NCBI RefSeq assembly: GCF_025465275.1
Contig: NZ_JAODNK010000073.1
Location: forward strand, 62,001 to 126,000
Reading direction: 5' to 3'
DNA from: Nocardia sp.
GTDB taxonomy: Bacteria > Actinomycetota > Actinomycetes > Mycobacteriales > Mycobacteriaceae
Length of the DNA: 64,000 bases
Shown here: in pieces, positions 44,480 to 53,600 of the stretch
Numbering within the stretch: position 1 is the stretch's first letter
How the letters are laid out: every line of letters starts with the position of its first letter
Program-made: the position numbers and the translations under genes
The notes under the pieces: generated by a model
Database searches by the model: none
Told to the model about the DNA's origin: nothing
Seen by the model: only the letters and a program-made list of their open reading frames with translations

Positions 44480-44499
44480 GATGTCAACCCACTGACATC
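44480..44499. promoter_or_regulatory. Inverted repeat GATGTCA-N6-TGACATC
   Basis: A perfect 7-bp inverted repeat with a 6-base centre between the divergent resolvase-like and XRE genes, about 50 bases upstream of the XRE start. Candidate XRE operator. Confidence 0.55.
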
Positions 44500-44538
44500 C
44501 ACGTGCCCTATCCGGGTCCATCGGGCGGTAACTGGTGA

Positions 44539-44544
44539 GATACT
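44539..44544 (+). promoter_or_regulatory. -10 GATACT for XRE regulator
   Basis: Ends seven bases before the GTG at 44552. The inverted repeat at 44480-44499 lies upstream. Confidence 0.45.
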
Positions 44545-44551
44545 ACAGAGC

Positions 44552-45784
44552 GTGTCCGCTGGCGACGATCGACCTGTCTGGGCTGTCCGAATGCGCGCCG
44601 AACGTGATGCTCGGGGGTGGTCTCAAGCCGACGCCGTGCGCGCCATGCGGGGTAAGTCGAGCCACAATCTGCCAACTGACAGCACACTTTTGCGCAACTG
44701 GCGGCGCTGGGAATCCGGGGAGTCCCGGCCCGATGATTTCTACGCGCCCATTATCGCGGCCGCCTTCGATACGGTGACCGCCGCTTTCTTCCCGAAGGCC
44801 CGGCCCAATCGCGATGACGAGCTGCTCTCGGCAACCGGGATGGACACGCTCGAGTTCATTGGGCGCCTTCGCATGTCCGATGTGTCCTCTGCGACTTTGG
44901 ATGCCATCCACATCACCGCGGACCGGCTGTGCTCGGAGTACCCGTGCGCCGATCCGCACGAGCTACATTCCGAGGGCACCGCGTGGTTGCGGCGCATTAC
45001 CTCCCTACTGGACGGTCGGCTTACGCTCGCGCAGCATCGCGAAGTTCTGGTGCTGGCCGGCTGGGTGGCTCTACTGGTCGGTTGCGTTGACTACGACCTG
45101 GGTTGGCGCACCGCCGCGGAAGCCACTCGCAGAGCCGCACTCTCGCTCGGCCAGGAGGCCGAGCACGCCGAAATCATCGGCTGGGGAGCCGAAATGGCCG
45201 CGTGGTTCGCCTCGACCCAGGCCAACTATCGCGGCGCCATCGAAACGGCCGAGGCCGCGCACGCCACCACCGAGCACCTCGGTGTGGGTGTGCAACTGGC
45301 CGCCCAGCGGGCCAAGGCCTGGGCGCGACTGGGCGATCGGCGTGAGATGGAAGCCGCACTCGCCCAGGGTCGTTCGATCCTGGACCGGCTCGACCATCCC
45401 GCCAATCTGGACAATCACTTCGTGGTCGATCCGCAGAAGTTCGACTTCTACGCCATGGACTGCTGCCGGGTCGCCGGTGACGACCGCCTCGCCGAAAGCT
45501 ATGCCCGCCAGGTGATTCTGACCTCCACCCGCCCCGACGGCTCCATTCGCAAACCCATGCGGGTGGCCGAGGCGCACCTGACCCTCGCGGTCGTCGCGGT
45601 GCACGACCGCAATCTGGAGCTCGCCCTGGACGAGGGCATGCGGGCCTTCACCGGCAAGCGCCGCTCACTGCCCTCGCTCATGTGGATTGCCGGGGAGACC
45701 GCCCGCGAAATGATCCAGCACTTCCCGAGCGACCCGCGTACGCGCACCTATCTGGATCAGCTGCGCGCACTCGCGGCAGGTTGA
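44552..45784 (+). CDS. XRE-type regulator with TPR-like helical C-terminus
   Basis: A 410-residue regulator. Residues about 10-70 are a Cro/C1-type helix-turn-helix (VRMRAERDARGWSQADAVRA ... LLRNWRRWESGESRPDDFY). The rest is helical with repeated Ala-rich pairs (ETAEAAHATTEHLGVGVQLA, WARLGDRREMEAALAQGRSI) typical of TPR-like signal-binding regions in actinobacterial regulators. The GTG start lies seven bases after GATACT, so a leaderless transcript is likely; an upstream ATG would place the operator inside the gene. Probably controls itself and the divergent small gene. Confidence 0.82.
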   Translation: MSAGDDRPVWAVRMRAERDARGWSQADAVRAMRGKSSHNLPTDSTLLRNWRRWESGESRPDDFYAPIIAAAFDTVTAAFFPKARPNRDDELLSATGMDTLEFIGRLRMSDVSSATLDAIHITADRLCSEYPCADPHELHSEGTAWLRRITSLLDGRLTLAQHREVLVLAGWVALLVGCVDYDLGWRTAAEATRRAALSLGQEAEHAEIIGWGAEMAAWFASTQANYRGAIETAEAAHATTEHLGVGVQLAAQRAKAWARLGDRREMEAALAQGRSILDRLDHPANLDNHFVVDPQKFDFYAMDCCRVAGDDRLAESYARQVILTSTRPDGSIRKPMRVAEAHLTLAVVAVHDRNLELALDEGMRAFTGKRRSLPSLMWIAGETAREMIQHFPSDPRTRTYLDQLRALAAG

Positions 45785-45819
45785 GTCCTTCGCCTGCGGC
45801 AAGCCCGGACCATTCCGGT

Positions 45820-45825
45820 TACGCT
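45820..45825 (+). promoter_or_regulatory. -10 TACGCT for DUF2127 gene
   Basis: Ends seven bases before ATG 45833. Confidence 0.5.
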
Positions 45826-45832
45826 CCAGCCC

Positions 45833-46615
45833 ATGGACTTCAGTCTGTGGACCTGCGCTACCCGCGGGCACGAGACCTATGCCCCCGACGAGCCCGAGCT
45901 CGCCGCGCGCCTGCACATCGCCACCCCGGCCGGCGAATCCTGGCGCTGCCTGCGCTGCGGAGACTTCGTGCCCGGCGAACCGCGCCGCCACGGCCCCGCC
46001 GACAATGCCCCGGAGGTACCCCGGGGCCGGCTGCTGCGCGACCGCGTCATCATGCGGCTACTCGCCCTCGAGCGCATCTTCCGCGCCCTGGTGCTGCTGC
46101 TCGTCGGTGCGGGGGTGCTCAAGCTCCGCGGTTCCCAGGAACACTGGCGCACCAAATGGGGCGAGGAGCTGCCCTTGATTCGGCAGCTGGCCGACCAAAT
46201 CGGCTGGGACCCCGACCATTCCAAGATCGTGCACTGGGTCGACAAAGCCTTCACCCTGTCCCCCTCCACCCTGATCTGGGTGGCCGTGGCGCTGTTCGCC
46301 TACGCCGCAATACAACTCATCGAGGCGGTCGGGCTCTGGCTGGTCAAGCGCTGGGGCGAATACTTCGCCGTCATCGCGACCAGCATCTTCCTGCCCCTGG
46401 AAATCTACGAACTCACCGAGAAGATCACCTTCCTGCGCGCCTCCGCCCTGCTGATCAACCTGGCCGCCGTCATCTGGCTGCTCTGGAGCAAGAGCCTGTT
46501 CGGCCTCAATGGCGGCTCCCGCGCCTACTACGCCGAACACCACACGGAAAGCCTTCTCACCGTGGAACGTTCGGCCGTGGCAGCCAAGGCGGAGCGCGCC
46601 GCCGCCGCAGGCTGA
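45833..46615 (+). CDS. DUF2127-family membrane protein with zinc-ribbon-like start
   Basis: A 260-residue inner-membrane protein. The first 60 residues carry a CLRCG pair (WRCLRCGDFVPGEP) and other Cys/His residues that may bind zinc. Hydrophobic segments are seen at ALERIFRALVLLLVGAGVLK, TLIWVAVALFAYAAIQLIEA and a hairpin around FAVIATSIFLPLEIYELTE and ALLINLAAVIWLLW. The RWGEYFAVIATSIFLPLEIY region matches the DUF2127 family. Function unknown. TACGCT ends seven bases before the ATG. Confidence 0.82.
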   Translation: MDFSLWTCATRGHETYAPDEPELAARLHIATPAGESWRCLRCGDFVPGEPRRHGPADNAPEVPRGRLLRDRVIMRLLALERIFRALVLLLVGAGVLKLRGSQEHWRTKWGEELPLIRQLADQIGWDPDHSKIVHWVDKAFTLSPSTLIWVAVALFAYAAIQLIEAVGLWLVKRWGEYFAVIATSIFLPLEIYELTEKITFLRASALLINLAAVIWLLWSKSLFGLNGGSRAYYAEHHTESLLTVERSAVAAKAERAAAAG

Positions 46616-46773
46616 GGCAGATTCGCGGGACGGCTGCGGCCGGCGCGCGTATCGCGGTCACCGCGGCGGTTACGGAAAACGCCGTCTTTTCGGAGCTCGA
46701 TGCCATTGGTTCGACTTGTTTCGCCAGGTCTGTGCCTAGCAGGATGGCGGGCGGTCGATGGTGCGGAGGAATG

Positions 46774-47325
46774 ATGGCGGACTGGGAATCCGATCGGGAT
46801 CGGGTGGTGACGGTGGCCGGGCTGATCGCGCCCGAGGCGCCGGGCATTGCGGTGGCGGTCCGCGAAGCGGCCGATCGCGATCATGCGGACCGGGACGAGG
46901 ACCACGATTGCAAGTGGCACCTCGCCCAGGCCCAGGCCGAGTTGGTGGGCGGGGTCGGGGACGCGGGTCTGCTGGGCTGGTTCTACTACCAGGACGACTA
47001 CAAAGACGTCCGCGAAGTACTGCGGGCGGTGCCGACCTTCCCGCAGGACCTCTCCTGGGACTGGTACGAACCGTTCCTGGCCGAGCGGGCCCCGTACGAG
47101 CACGACACGTTCGGCGCCATCGAACGGTTCCTGGAACTGATCGGCGAGCGGTGTTTCGAGATCGGGACGACCGTGGCCGCCCTGGAGAACGTCACCGACA
47201 ACTACGCTCTGGTCTTCGTGCCCGCCGACCGCGCCGAAGCCCTCACCGCACTCGGATCGGACGTGGTCCGGGTGGTCCGCCTCGGCTGCTGGACCGGCCT
47301 GCACAGCGACCCGCAACCACATTGA
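46774..47325 (+). CDS. Conserved hypothetical protein, acidic, DUF6630-like
   Basis: A 183-residue acidic soluble protein (MADWESDRDRVVTVAGLIAP; an Asp/His-rich segment DRDHADRDEDHD near residue 35). The middle, AGLLGWFYYQDDYKDVREVL, recalls the DUF6630 or SMI1-like immunity-type folds, but I am not sure of either. GGAGGA directly precedes two adjacent ATGs (46771, 46774). It lies about 190 bases before jetA on the same strand, so it could belong to that locus (inference). Confidence 0.6.
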   Translation: MADWESDRDRVVTVAGLIAPEAPGIAVAVREAADRDHADRDEDHDCKWHLAQAQAELVGGVGDAGLLGWFYYQDDYKDVREVLRAVPTFPQDLSWDWYEPFLAERAPYEHDTFGAIERFLELIGERCFEIGTTVAALENVTDNYALVFVPADRAEALTALGSDVVRVVRLGCWTGLHSDPQPH

Positions 47326-47499
47326 TCGCACAGCGCGCGTCGGCGTCGCACAACCCTTGCCAGAGCTGTTCGGTGGGGACATGCGCTGTTCGGTCTGACA
47401 ATTCCCCGGTCTTGCCCGGACACCGGTCGGCTTCCCACATTGGCACGCGGAGTGCGGCGACGCGCTTCCTCTGCTTCCAGAATGCTGGCGCGTGCGCGC

Positions 47500-47505
47500 T
47501 ACCCT
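47500..47505 (+). promoter_or_regulatory. -10 TACCCT for jetABC operon
   Basis: Ends six bases before the GTG at 47512. Confidence 0.5.
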
Positions 47506-47511
47506 CTTGCG

Positions 47512-49164
47512 GTGACCGAGTCCGCTGACGGATTGCTGACCGACCCAGGAGGGGCCGGGGTCGAGGAGTTTCCGCATGCCGAGCGGCTGCGGTTGTTCTC
47601 CTTCGCCACGGCCGAGAAGCGGGGCGACTACCTGTGGGTATTGCGCGCGTTCGATATGGCGCGCGGGGCCTATGTGGTGCTGCTGCACGCCTCCGATGTT
47701 GTCGAGACGCTCGCTCGTTGCCCGGGTGGTCCGGCGCTGACGCCCACCGAGGTGGGGCCGCTGCTCGAGCAACTGCATCAGTGGGGTGTGCTGGAGCGCA
47801 GTTACGACGGGACCAGGGCCGCGACTCTGGCCGAGTACCGCAATCGGCATTTCGTGTATCAGTTCTCGCAGGCCGGTTTTCAGGCATATCGGGCAGTGTC
47901 GGAGGTGCTGGAGGCGCGGCTGGACGAGGCGTCGCTGTCACGACTGGTCTTGCCGGAGCTGCTCGCCGATCTGCACACCCTCGCCGAGGCGAACAAGAGT
48001 GGGGATGCGCCCCGGGTGTACCGAGTGCTCAATCGCCTGGATCGGGCATTGTCCGATCTGGCGGATCGAGCGGCCCACTTCTATCTGACGCTCGGCGATC
48101 TGGTGCGCACCACCGAGGCGACGCCCGAGGCGTTCCTGGCGCACAAGGACGCGCTGCTCGCGCATATGCGGGAGTTCTCCATGGACCTCGCGCGGTTCGC
48201 GCCGCGCCTCGCCGCCGCGATTCGTGAGGTCGAGGAGACCGGGGTCGACGATCTCATCGAGCGCGCGGCCCGCTGCGATGAGCGGGTACTGCTCAATACC
48301 GCTGAGCGCGAAGCCGATTGGCGGGCGCGCTGGCAGGGTCTGCGGTCCTGGTTCGTCGGCGACGGCAGCGAAGGCGGCCTCACCGAATGCGAGCGCCTGC
48401 GCGAGGCGACCATGAGCGCCATCGCGGCGGTGCTGTCGCTGCTGCGCCGGGTGACCGAGACGCGCAAGGGCGGCGTCAGCCGGGAATCGGCGCTACGGCA
48501 TCTGGCCGGCTGGTTCACGGCCACGCCCACCGGCGATGCCGCGCATGCGCTTTACGATGCCGTCTTCGGTTTGGGACGACCGCGCCATCTCGCCATGCAT
48601 CATCCCGATGCCGATGTCATTCCGGCCATTCGATCCTGGTGGGACGCACCGCCGCTGGAGATCGCCCGCACACTCGCCGAAACTGGTCGCCCGCCGACGC
48701 CGGGCGCTCCGGCGCGGCTGCAGCGCAATGACGCCGGGATCCGCCGCCTGCGTGAGGCCCAGCTGGATTCGCAGCGCGCCCGCGCCGCGGCAGCGCGCTC
48801 CCTGGCCAGCGCCGATGTGCACGAGCGCGAACTCGACGAACGCGAGACCGAGGTCCTGCTGCGCCTGATCGACGCCGCCTCCACCGCGTGGGTGCCGATG
48901 AGCGGACGCGTTTCTGGCACAACGGGTTCCGACAGCGGTGTCACCCTCACCGTGTCGGAGTGCGAAGGCTCCACCGCCGTGCGCACCGCGCGCGGGCTCC
49001 TGCACCTCAATAACCGCCGCCTCCAAGTCCGCGAAACTGTCTCCACGCGTACGACCAAGACGGCGGGGCGGCCCGCCCGCACATCGGACACCGCCGCTGG
49101 GCGCAAATCCGCATCTCACGCCACACCCGAGCACGGTACCGACGGCGGGACGGTGGCCGACTGA
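47512..49164 (+). CDS. jetA: Wadjet type II JetA-like protein (TIGR02677/DUF2397)
   Basis: A 550-residue protein with the features of the TIGR02677/DUF2397 family: RLRLFSFATAEKRGDYLWVLRAF at the start, a winged-helix-like part (LEQLHQWGVLERSYDGTRAA), a long helical middle and a C-terminal MHHPDADVIPAIRSWWDAPP block. In the Wadjet anti-plasmid system this subunit corresponds to the kleisin-like partner of the SMC-type ATPase. The GTG at 47512 comes six bases after TACCCT, so the operon message is probably leaderless. Its TGA overlaps the next ATG by one base. The last ~50 residues are a low-complexity Thr/Ser/Gly tail. Confidence 0.82.
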   Translation: MTESADGLLTDPGGAGVEEFPHAERLRLFSFATAEKRGDYLWVLRAFDMARGAYVVLLHASDVVETLARCPGGPALTPTEVGPLLEQLHQWGVLERSYDGTRAATLAEYRNRHFVYQFSQAGFQAYRAVSEVLEARLDEASLSRLVLPELLADLHTLAEANKSGDAPRVYRVLNRLDRALSDLADRAAHFYLTLGDLVRTTEATPEAFLAHKDALLAHMREFSMDLARFAPRLAAAIREVEETGVDDLIERAARCDERVLLNTAEREADWRARWQGLRSWFVGDGSEGGLTECERLREATMSAIAAVLSLLRRVTETRKGGVSRESALRHLAGWFTATPTGDAAHALYDAVFGLGRPRHLAMHHPDADVIPAIRSWWDAPPLEIARTLAETGRPPTPGAPARLQRNDAGIRRLREAQLDSQRARAAAARSLASADVHERELDERETEVLLRLIDAASTAWVPMSGRVSGTTGSDSGVTLTVSECEGSTAVRTARGLLHLNNRRLQVRETVSTRTTKTAGRPARTSDTAAGRKSASHATPEHGTDGGTVAD

Positions 49165-50600
49165 TGCACGCACGCACCATCGACTCCCTCGCGCTGGACA
49201 GCTACCAGCGCGCTGCCCGGATCGTGCTGGCCAATCACCTCATCACGCGCAACTATCCGGATCGGATTGCGCTGCCGCTGATTCGGCGCTGGGCGACCGA
49301 ACTGCGGGAGGATATGGCCGAACTGTTCGGTTACCGCCTCGAGGTCACCGAGACCACGGCGCGACTGTTCCCGGTGCTCGATCAGCTGGATCCGGGACGG
49401 CCCGCGCGGACGACCGCAGACCGGCTCTTCGATCGCCGCCGCTACGCGTACCTGTCCCTGGCGCTGGCCGCGCTGGGACGGGCGGGCGATCAGATCACCT
49501 TGTCGGAGTTGGCCGATCAGGTCGCCTCGTACACCGAACGGGTGGACGGCCTGGACCTGGCGTCGGACCGAGCGGCGGACCGTGACGCGTTCGTGGACGC
49601 GGTGGGCTGGCTGGCCGCACGCGGCGCGGTCACCCTCGCCGACGGTGATGCGGGCGGCTGGGCGAGCGATCCCGAAGCGGGCGAGGCACTTTACGATATT
49701 GACCGCTCGGTGGTGTTCGCACTGTTCCGGCCGCCGCGTGCCCTGCAACATCTGCAGAGTGTCGGCGGACTGCTCGGCGAAGAGGCCGGTGGCGGCGATA
49801 CCCGCTCTCCCGCAATCGCTCTGGCCTCCCGGTCGGTGCGGCGCGCACTGGTCGAGCAGCCGGTCGTCTACCTCGATGATCTGGCCGAACCGCACCGCTC
49901 ACTGCTCGGTCAGGAGAAGCTGGTGCACGAGGTCGAGCTGGTGACCGGGCTGCGCGCCGAGCGCCGGGCCGAAGGTGTTGCGCTCATAGACAGTTCGGGC
50001 CGGCTCTCGGATGTGCGTTTCCCGGGCACCGGCACGCTCGCCCAGGTGGCCCTACTGCTGGCGGGTGAAATCGCCGACCTGGTACTGGATCTCGATACTC
50101 CGGTCGCTCGCATCCCCCGGCCCGACGTGCCGATCGCCGATCTGGTGGACCAGCTCGACAGCGCCATTCCCAGCGCCACCGTCTTCGCGCCGCTCGCCGA
50201 TCCGTTCGACATCTTTGCGCCGGAAGAGGATTCGGACCAGCAGGAGCAGGAGCCGGAAATCCCGATCTACCCGTTCATCGAATCGGACTGGATCCGCGAC
50301 ACGGTGCAGATGCTCGCCAAGCGCTACGGCGCGACCTTCGCGGCGCAGTGGCAGGCGGATGTGCCCGGACTCACCACCGAGGCCGTCTCGCTGCTGGAAC
50401 GCCTGCGGCTGGTGGAATCGGTCCACTCTCCCGAACTGGGTGCGGGCCTGATCATTCTGCCCGCGCTGGCCCGCTACCGCGGTGCCATCGTCACCATCCG
50501 GACCCGCTCGGAATCCGAATTGTTCATCTCGCCGGGCGACGTCGGGGAACCCGATGCCGAACCGGCACTTGTCTCGTCAGAGAAGGGATCCGGGAACTGA
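49164..50600 (+). CDS. jetB: Wadjet type II JetB-like protein (TIGR02678/DUF2398)
   Basis: A 478-residue protein of the TIGR02678/DUF2398 type (SYQRAARIVLANHLITRNYP; ELREDMAELFGYRLEVTETT; RRRYAYLSLALAALGRAGDQ). It probably holds winged-helix domains and acts as the MukE/KITE-like subunit of the complex. One-base overlaps (TGATG) with jetA and jetC show tight coupling. An acidic stretch (APEEDSDQQEQEPEIPIYP) lies near residue 350. Confidence 0.82.
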   Translation: MHARTIDSLALDSYQRAARIVLANHLITRNYPDRIALPLIRRWATELREDMAELFGYRLEVTETTARLFPVLDQLDPGRPARTTADRLFDRRRYAYLSLALAALGRAGDQITLSELADQVASYTERVDGLDLASDRAADRDAFVDAVGWLAARGAVTLADGDAGGWASDPEAGEALYDIDRSVVFALFRPPRALQHLQSVGGLLGEEAGGGDTRSPAIALASRSVRRALVEQPVVYLDDLAEPHRSLLGQEKLVHEVELVTGLRAERRAEGVALIDSSGRLSDVRFPGTGTLAQVALLLAGEIADLVLDLDTPVARIPRPDVPIADLVDQLDSAIPSATVFAPLADPFDIFAPEEDSDQQEQEPEIPIYPFIESDWIRDTVQMLAKRYGATFAAQWQADVPGLTTEAVSLLERLRLVESVHSPELGAGLIILPALARYRGAIVTIRTRSESELFISPGDVGEPDAEPALVSSEKGSGN

Positions 50601-53600
50601 TGGCCGACCTCATTCACGGTGGAGTCCGCTTCGTCCCCACCCGCGCGGGCATTATCAACCTGTGGGACTACCGGGATCAGGAGTTCTGCTTCGCGGACGG
50701 GCGCATCGTACTGCGCGGGCCCAATGGGTCCGGCAAGACCAAGGCGCTGGAGGTGCTCTTCCCGTTCGTGCTCGACGGGCGCATCGAACCGCGGCGGCTC
50801 AACCCGTTCGCGGGTGAAGAGCGCACCATGAAGTCGAATCTGCTGTACCGCAAACAGGAGTCGGCGTACTCCTACGTGTGGATGGAGTTCGCGCGCGGCA
50901 GCTGGGACGATCCGGAGACGGTGACCGTCGGCATCGGTATGCGCGCTACCCGCTCGTCCGACAAGGTGACACGCTGGTACTTCGTCGCGGACGGCCGTGT
51001 CGGCGTGGACTTCTCACTGCTCGGCCCGGACGATCGCCCGCTCACCCGTAAGCAGCTGGCCGAGCAGATCGGCGGCGACGCCATCATGGACCGGCCGGTC
51101 GAATATCGGGCCGCCATCGACGCCCGCATGTTCGGGCTCGGACAGCAGCGCTACGACCAGCTCATCAATCTGATTCTCACGCTGCGCCGTCCGCAGCTGG
51201 CCAAGAACCTGGACCCGCGCGGATTGTCGCAGGCGCTCACCGATGGTTTGCGGCCCCTGGACGAGCAGCTGATCCTGGACGCGGCCCGCTCCTTCAGCGA
51301 TATGGAGGAGGTCGGGCGCACCCTGGAGGGCCTGGTCCAGGCCGACAGCGCCACGCGCGCCTTTGTCGGCGTGTACCGCAAATACCTTGCCGTGCAGGCG
51401 AAGACCGACGTCGACCAGGTTCGCGTCCGTCTGGACGCGGTCACCCACGCCAGCACCGCACTGCACGCCGCCGCCGCACTGCGCCAGCGCCGCGACGGCG
51501 ATCGCGCCGCCGTCGAGACCCGCGCCGAGGATGCCGACCGCGCCTACGAGCAGGCGCTGGCCGATCGCGAAACCCTCCAGCGCTCCAGCGCTTACGAGGG
51601 CAAGCAGCAGCTCGACGATCTCGCCGACGCGGTCCGCCGGCTGGAGACCTCCTCCGCGGTGCACCGGGACAAGGCGCTCAAGGCCCGCCAGACCGTCGAC
51701 CAGCGCGCCCAGGAGTCCGAGCGCGCTCAGGCCGCCGTCCAGCACGCCTCCTCCGCCCTCTCGCGCGGTGAGGACGAATTGCGCTCCGCCGCAGAGGAAG
51801 CGGGCATCGGCTGGACCGCCCTGCCCGAGCAGGCCCGCACCGAACACCTGACCACCACCGTCCGCAGTCACGCCGAGGAGCGTGACGCCGACGTCCGCGC
51901 CGTGCGCCGTGCCCTCACCATGGTCGACGCCGCCGTCACCGAACGCACCCGCGCCGAACGCGCCGCCCAGCGCGCCACCGAATTGCGTGAGGCAGCCGGA
52001 GCCGAACTCGCCCAGGCCGAAGCCTCGGTCGTGCTCGCCCGCTCCGATACCGCCATCTCCCTGCGGGATTGGTGGGACACCCACCGCGAGGTCTACTCCC
52101 CCATTCGCGAGGGTCTCTTCGAAGCCCTCAACGACGCCCTCTCCCACGCGGGCACCGAGCACCTGACTCCCCAGCGAACCAGTGCCGCAGCCGGAATGCT
52201 CAGCGCCACCGGAGCGTCAGCAGGCGGCAAGGGCCGCAGCCGCAAGGGCGCAGCCGACAGCCACGGGCCGGACGCCACGGCTGCCGACGGCGGCGACGCC
52301 GGTCCGAGCGGGGCGGCAGCCGGCGCTGACAGGGCTGCTTCGGCTCCCGCCGATGAGGCCGCGGTGCTCGCGACCCCCGCCGAGGTACTCGCGGACCGTA
52401 CCGAGCCGCTGACCGAGGAGATCCGCACCCGCCGCCAGGAAGCCCGTGCGCACGCCGCCCAGGCCCAGGCCCGCGCCGCCGGACTCCGCGCCGAGCGCGA
52501 GCAGGTCGCCGCCGAGCGCGATGACGCCCCACCGGCATTCGCCGCCCGCACCGATGTGCGCGGCGAGCGTCCGGGCGCTCCGCTCTGGCGGCTCGTCCGC
52601 TTCGCCGACAAGATCGATCCGGCCGCCGCCGCCGGTATCGAAGCGGCGCTCCAGGCCGCGAACCTGCTCGACGCGTGGGTCTGCGCCGATTCCGAACTGC
52701 CGGAACACGCTTCGGACCAGTTCCTGGTGCCGCTGCCGAAGGCCCAGCGACCCACCGGCCGGACCCTCGCCGATGTGCTTGTGGTGGAGGACGATTCCGA
52801 CACACTGACGGTGCCGCGCCAAACCGTCGCCGACGTGCTCGCCTCCATTTCCCTGCACGAGGCCACAACGAAGGGCTCGAAAGCCGCTGCGGGCGAGCTA
52901 CTCACCATTGCCACCGATGGCTGCTACCGGCAGGGAGTCCAGTTCGGGCGGCATCTCAAGGGGGATGCGGAGTTCATCGGGACCACCGCTCGCGCACGTC
53001 GCCGGGAGCTGCGGCTGGCCGAGTTGGCGGCCGCCATCGAGTCGGCCGAGACGGCTGCGGAGGATGCGAACGCGCAGGAGCAGGCTGCCACCGCCGAGCT
53101 GGCGCGGGTTTCGGCTGCGGCCAAGGCGCTTCCGCGTACTACCGCGGTAACCGCGGCACTGCGCGCCGTCTCCGAGGCCGCGGGCATGCTGCGGTCACGG
53201 TCGGAGGCCGCCGGGCAGGCGGAGCGGGACCTCGATCAGGCGGTCAGCGAATATTCGACCGCCGACAAGAAGGTTCGCGCTATCGCGGCCGATCACCAGG
53301 CACCGCGGGATCCGGCCGAGCTGGATGCGCTGGCAGCGGCCGTGCGGCACTTCGAGAATGCGGGCACGGCACTGCTGCGGCTGCGCGGGGACCATCAGCG
53401 CGAGAACGAACGATCACGGGAATCGGGCGACCGGCTCGACGAGGCGAACGATCTCGCGGAGGCTTTCGCCGAGGAAGCCGAGGCGGCACGCAGCGGATAC
53501 GAGGAGCAGCAGCGGAAGCTGGAAACGCTGCGGGAGGCGCTCGGTGCGGGAGCAGCCGATATCGACCGCGAACTCGAGCATGCCCGCGAGCGCATCGATG

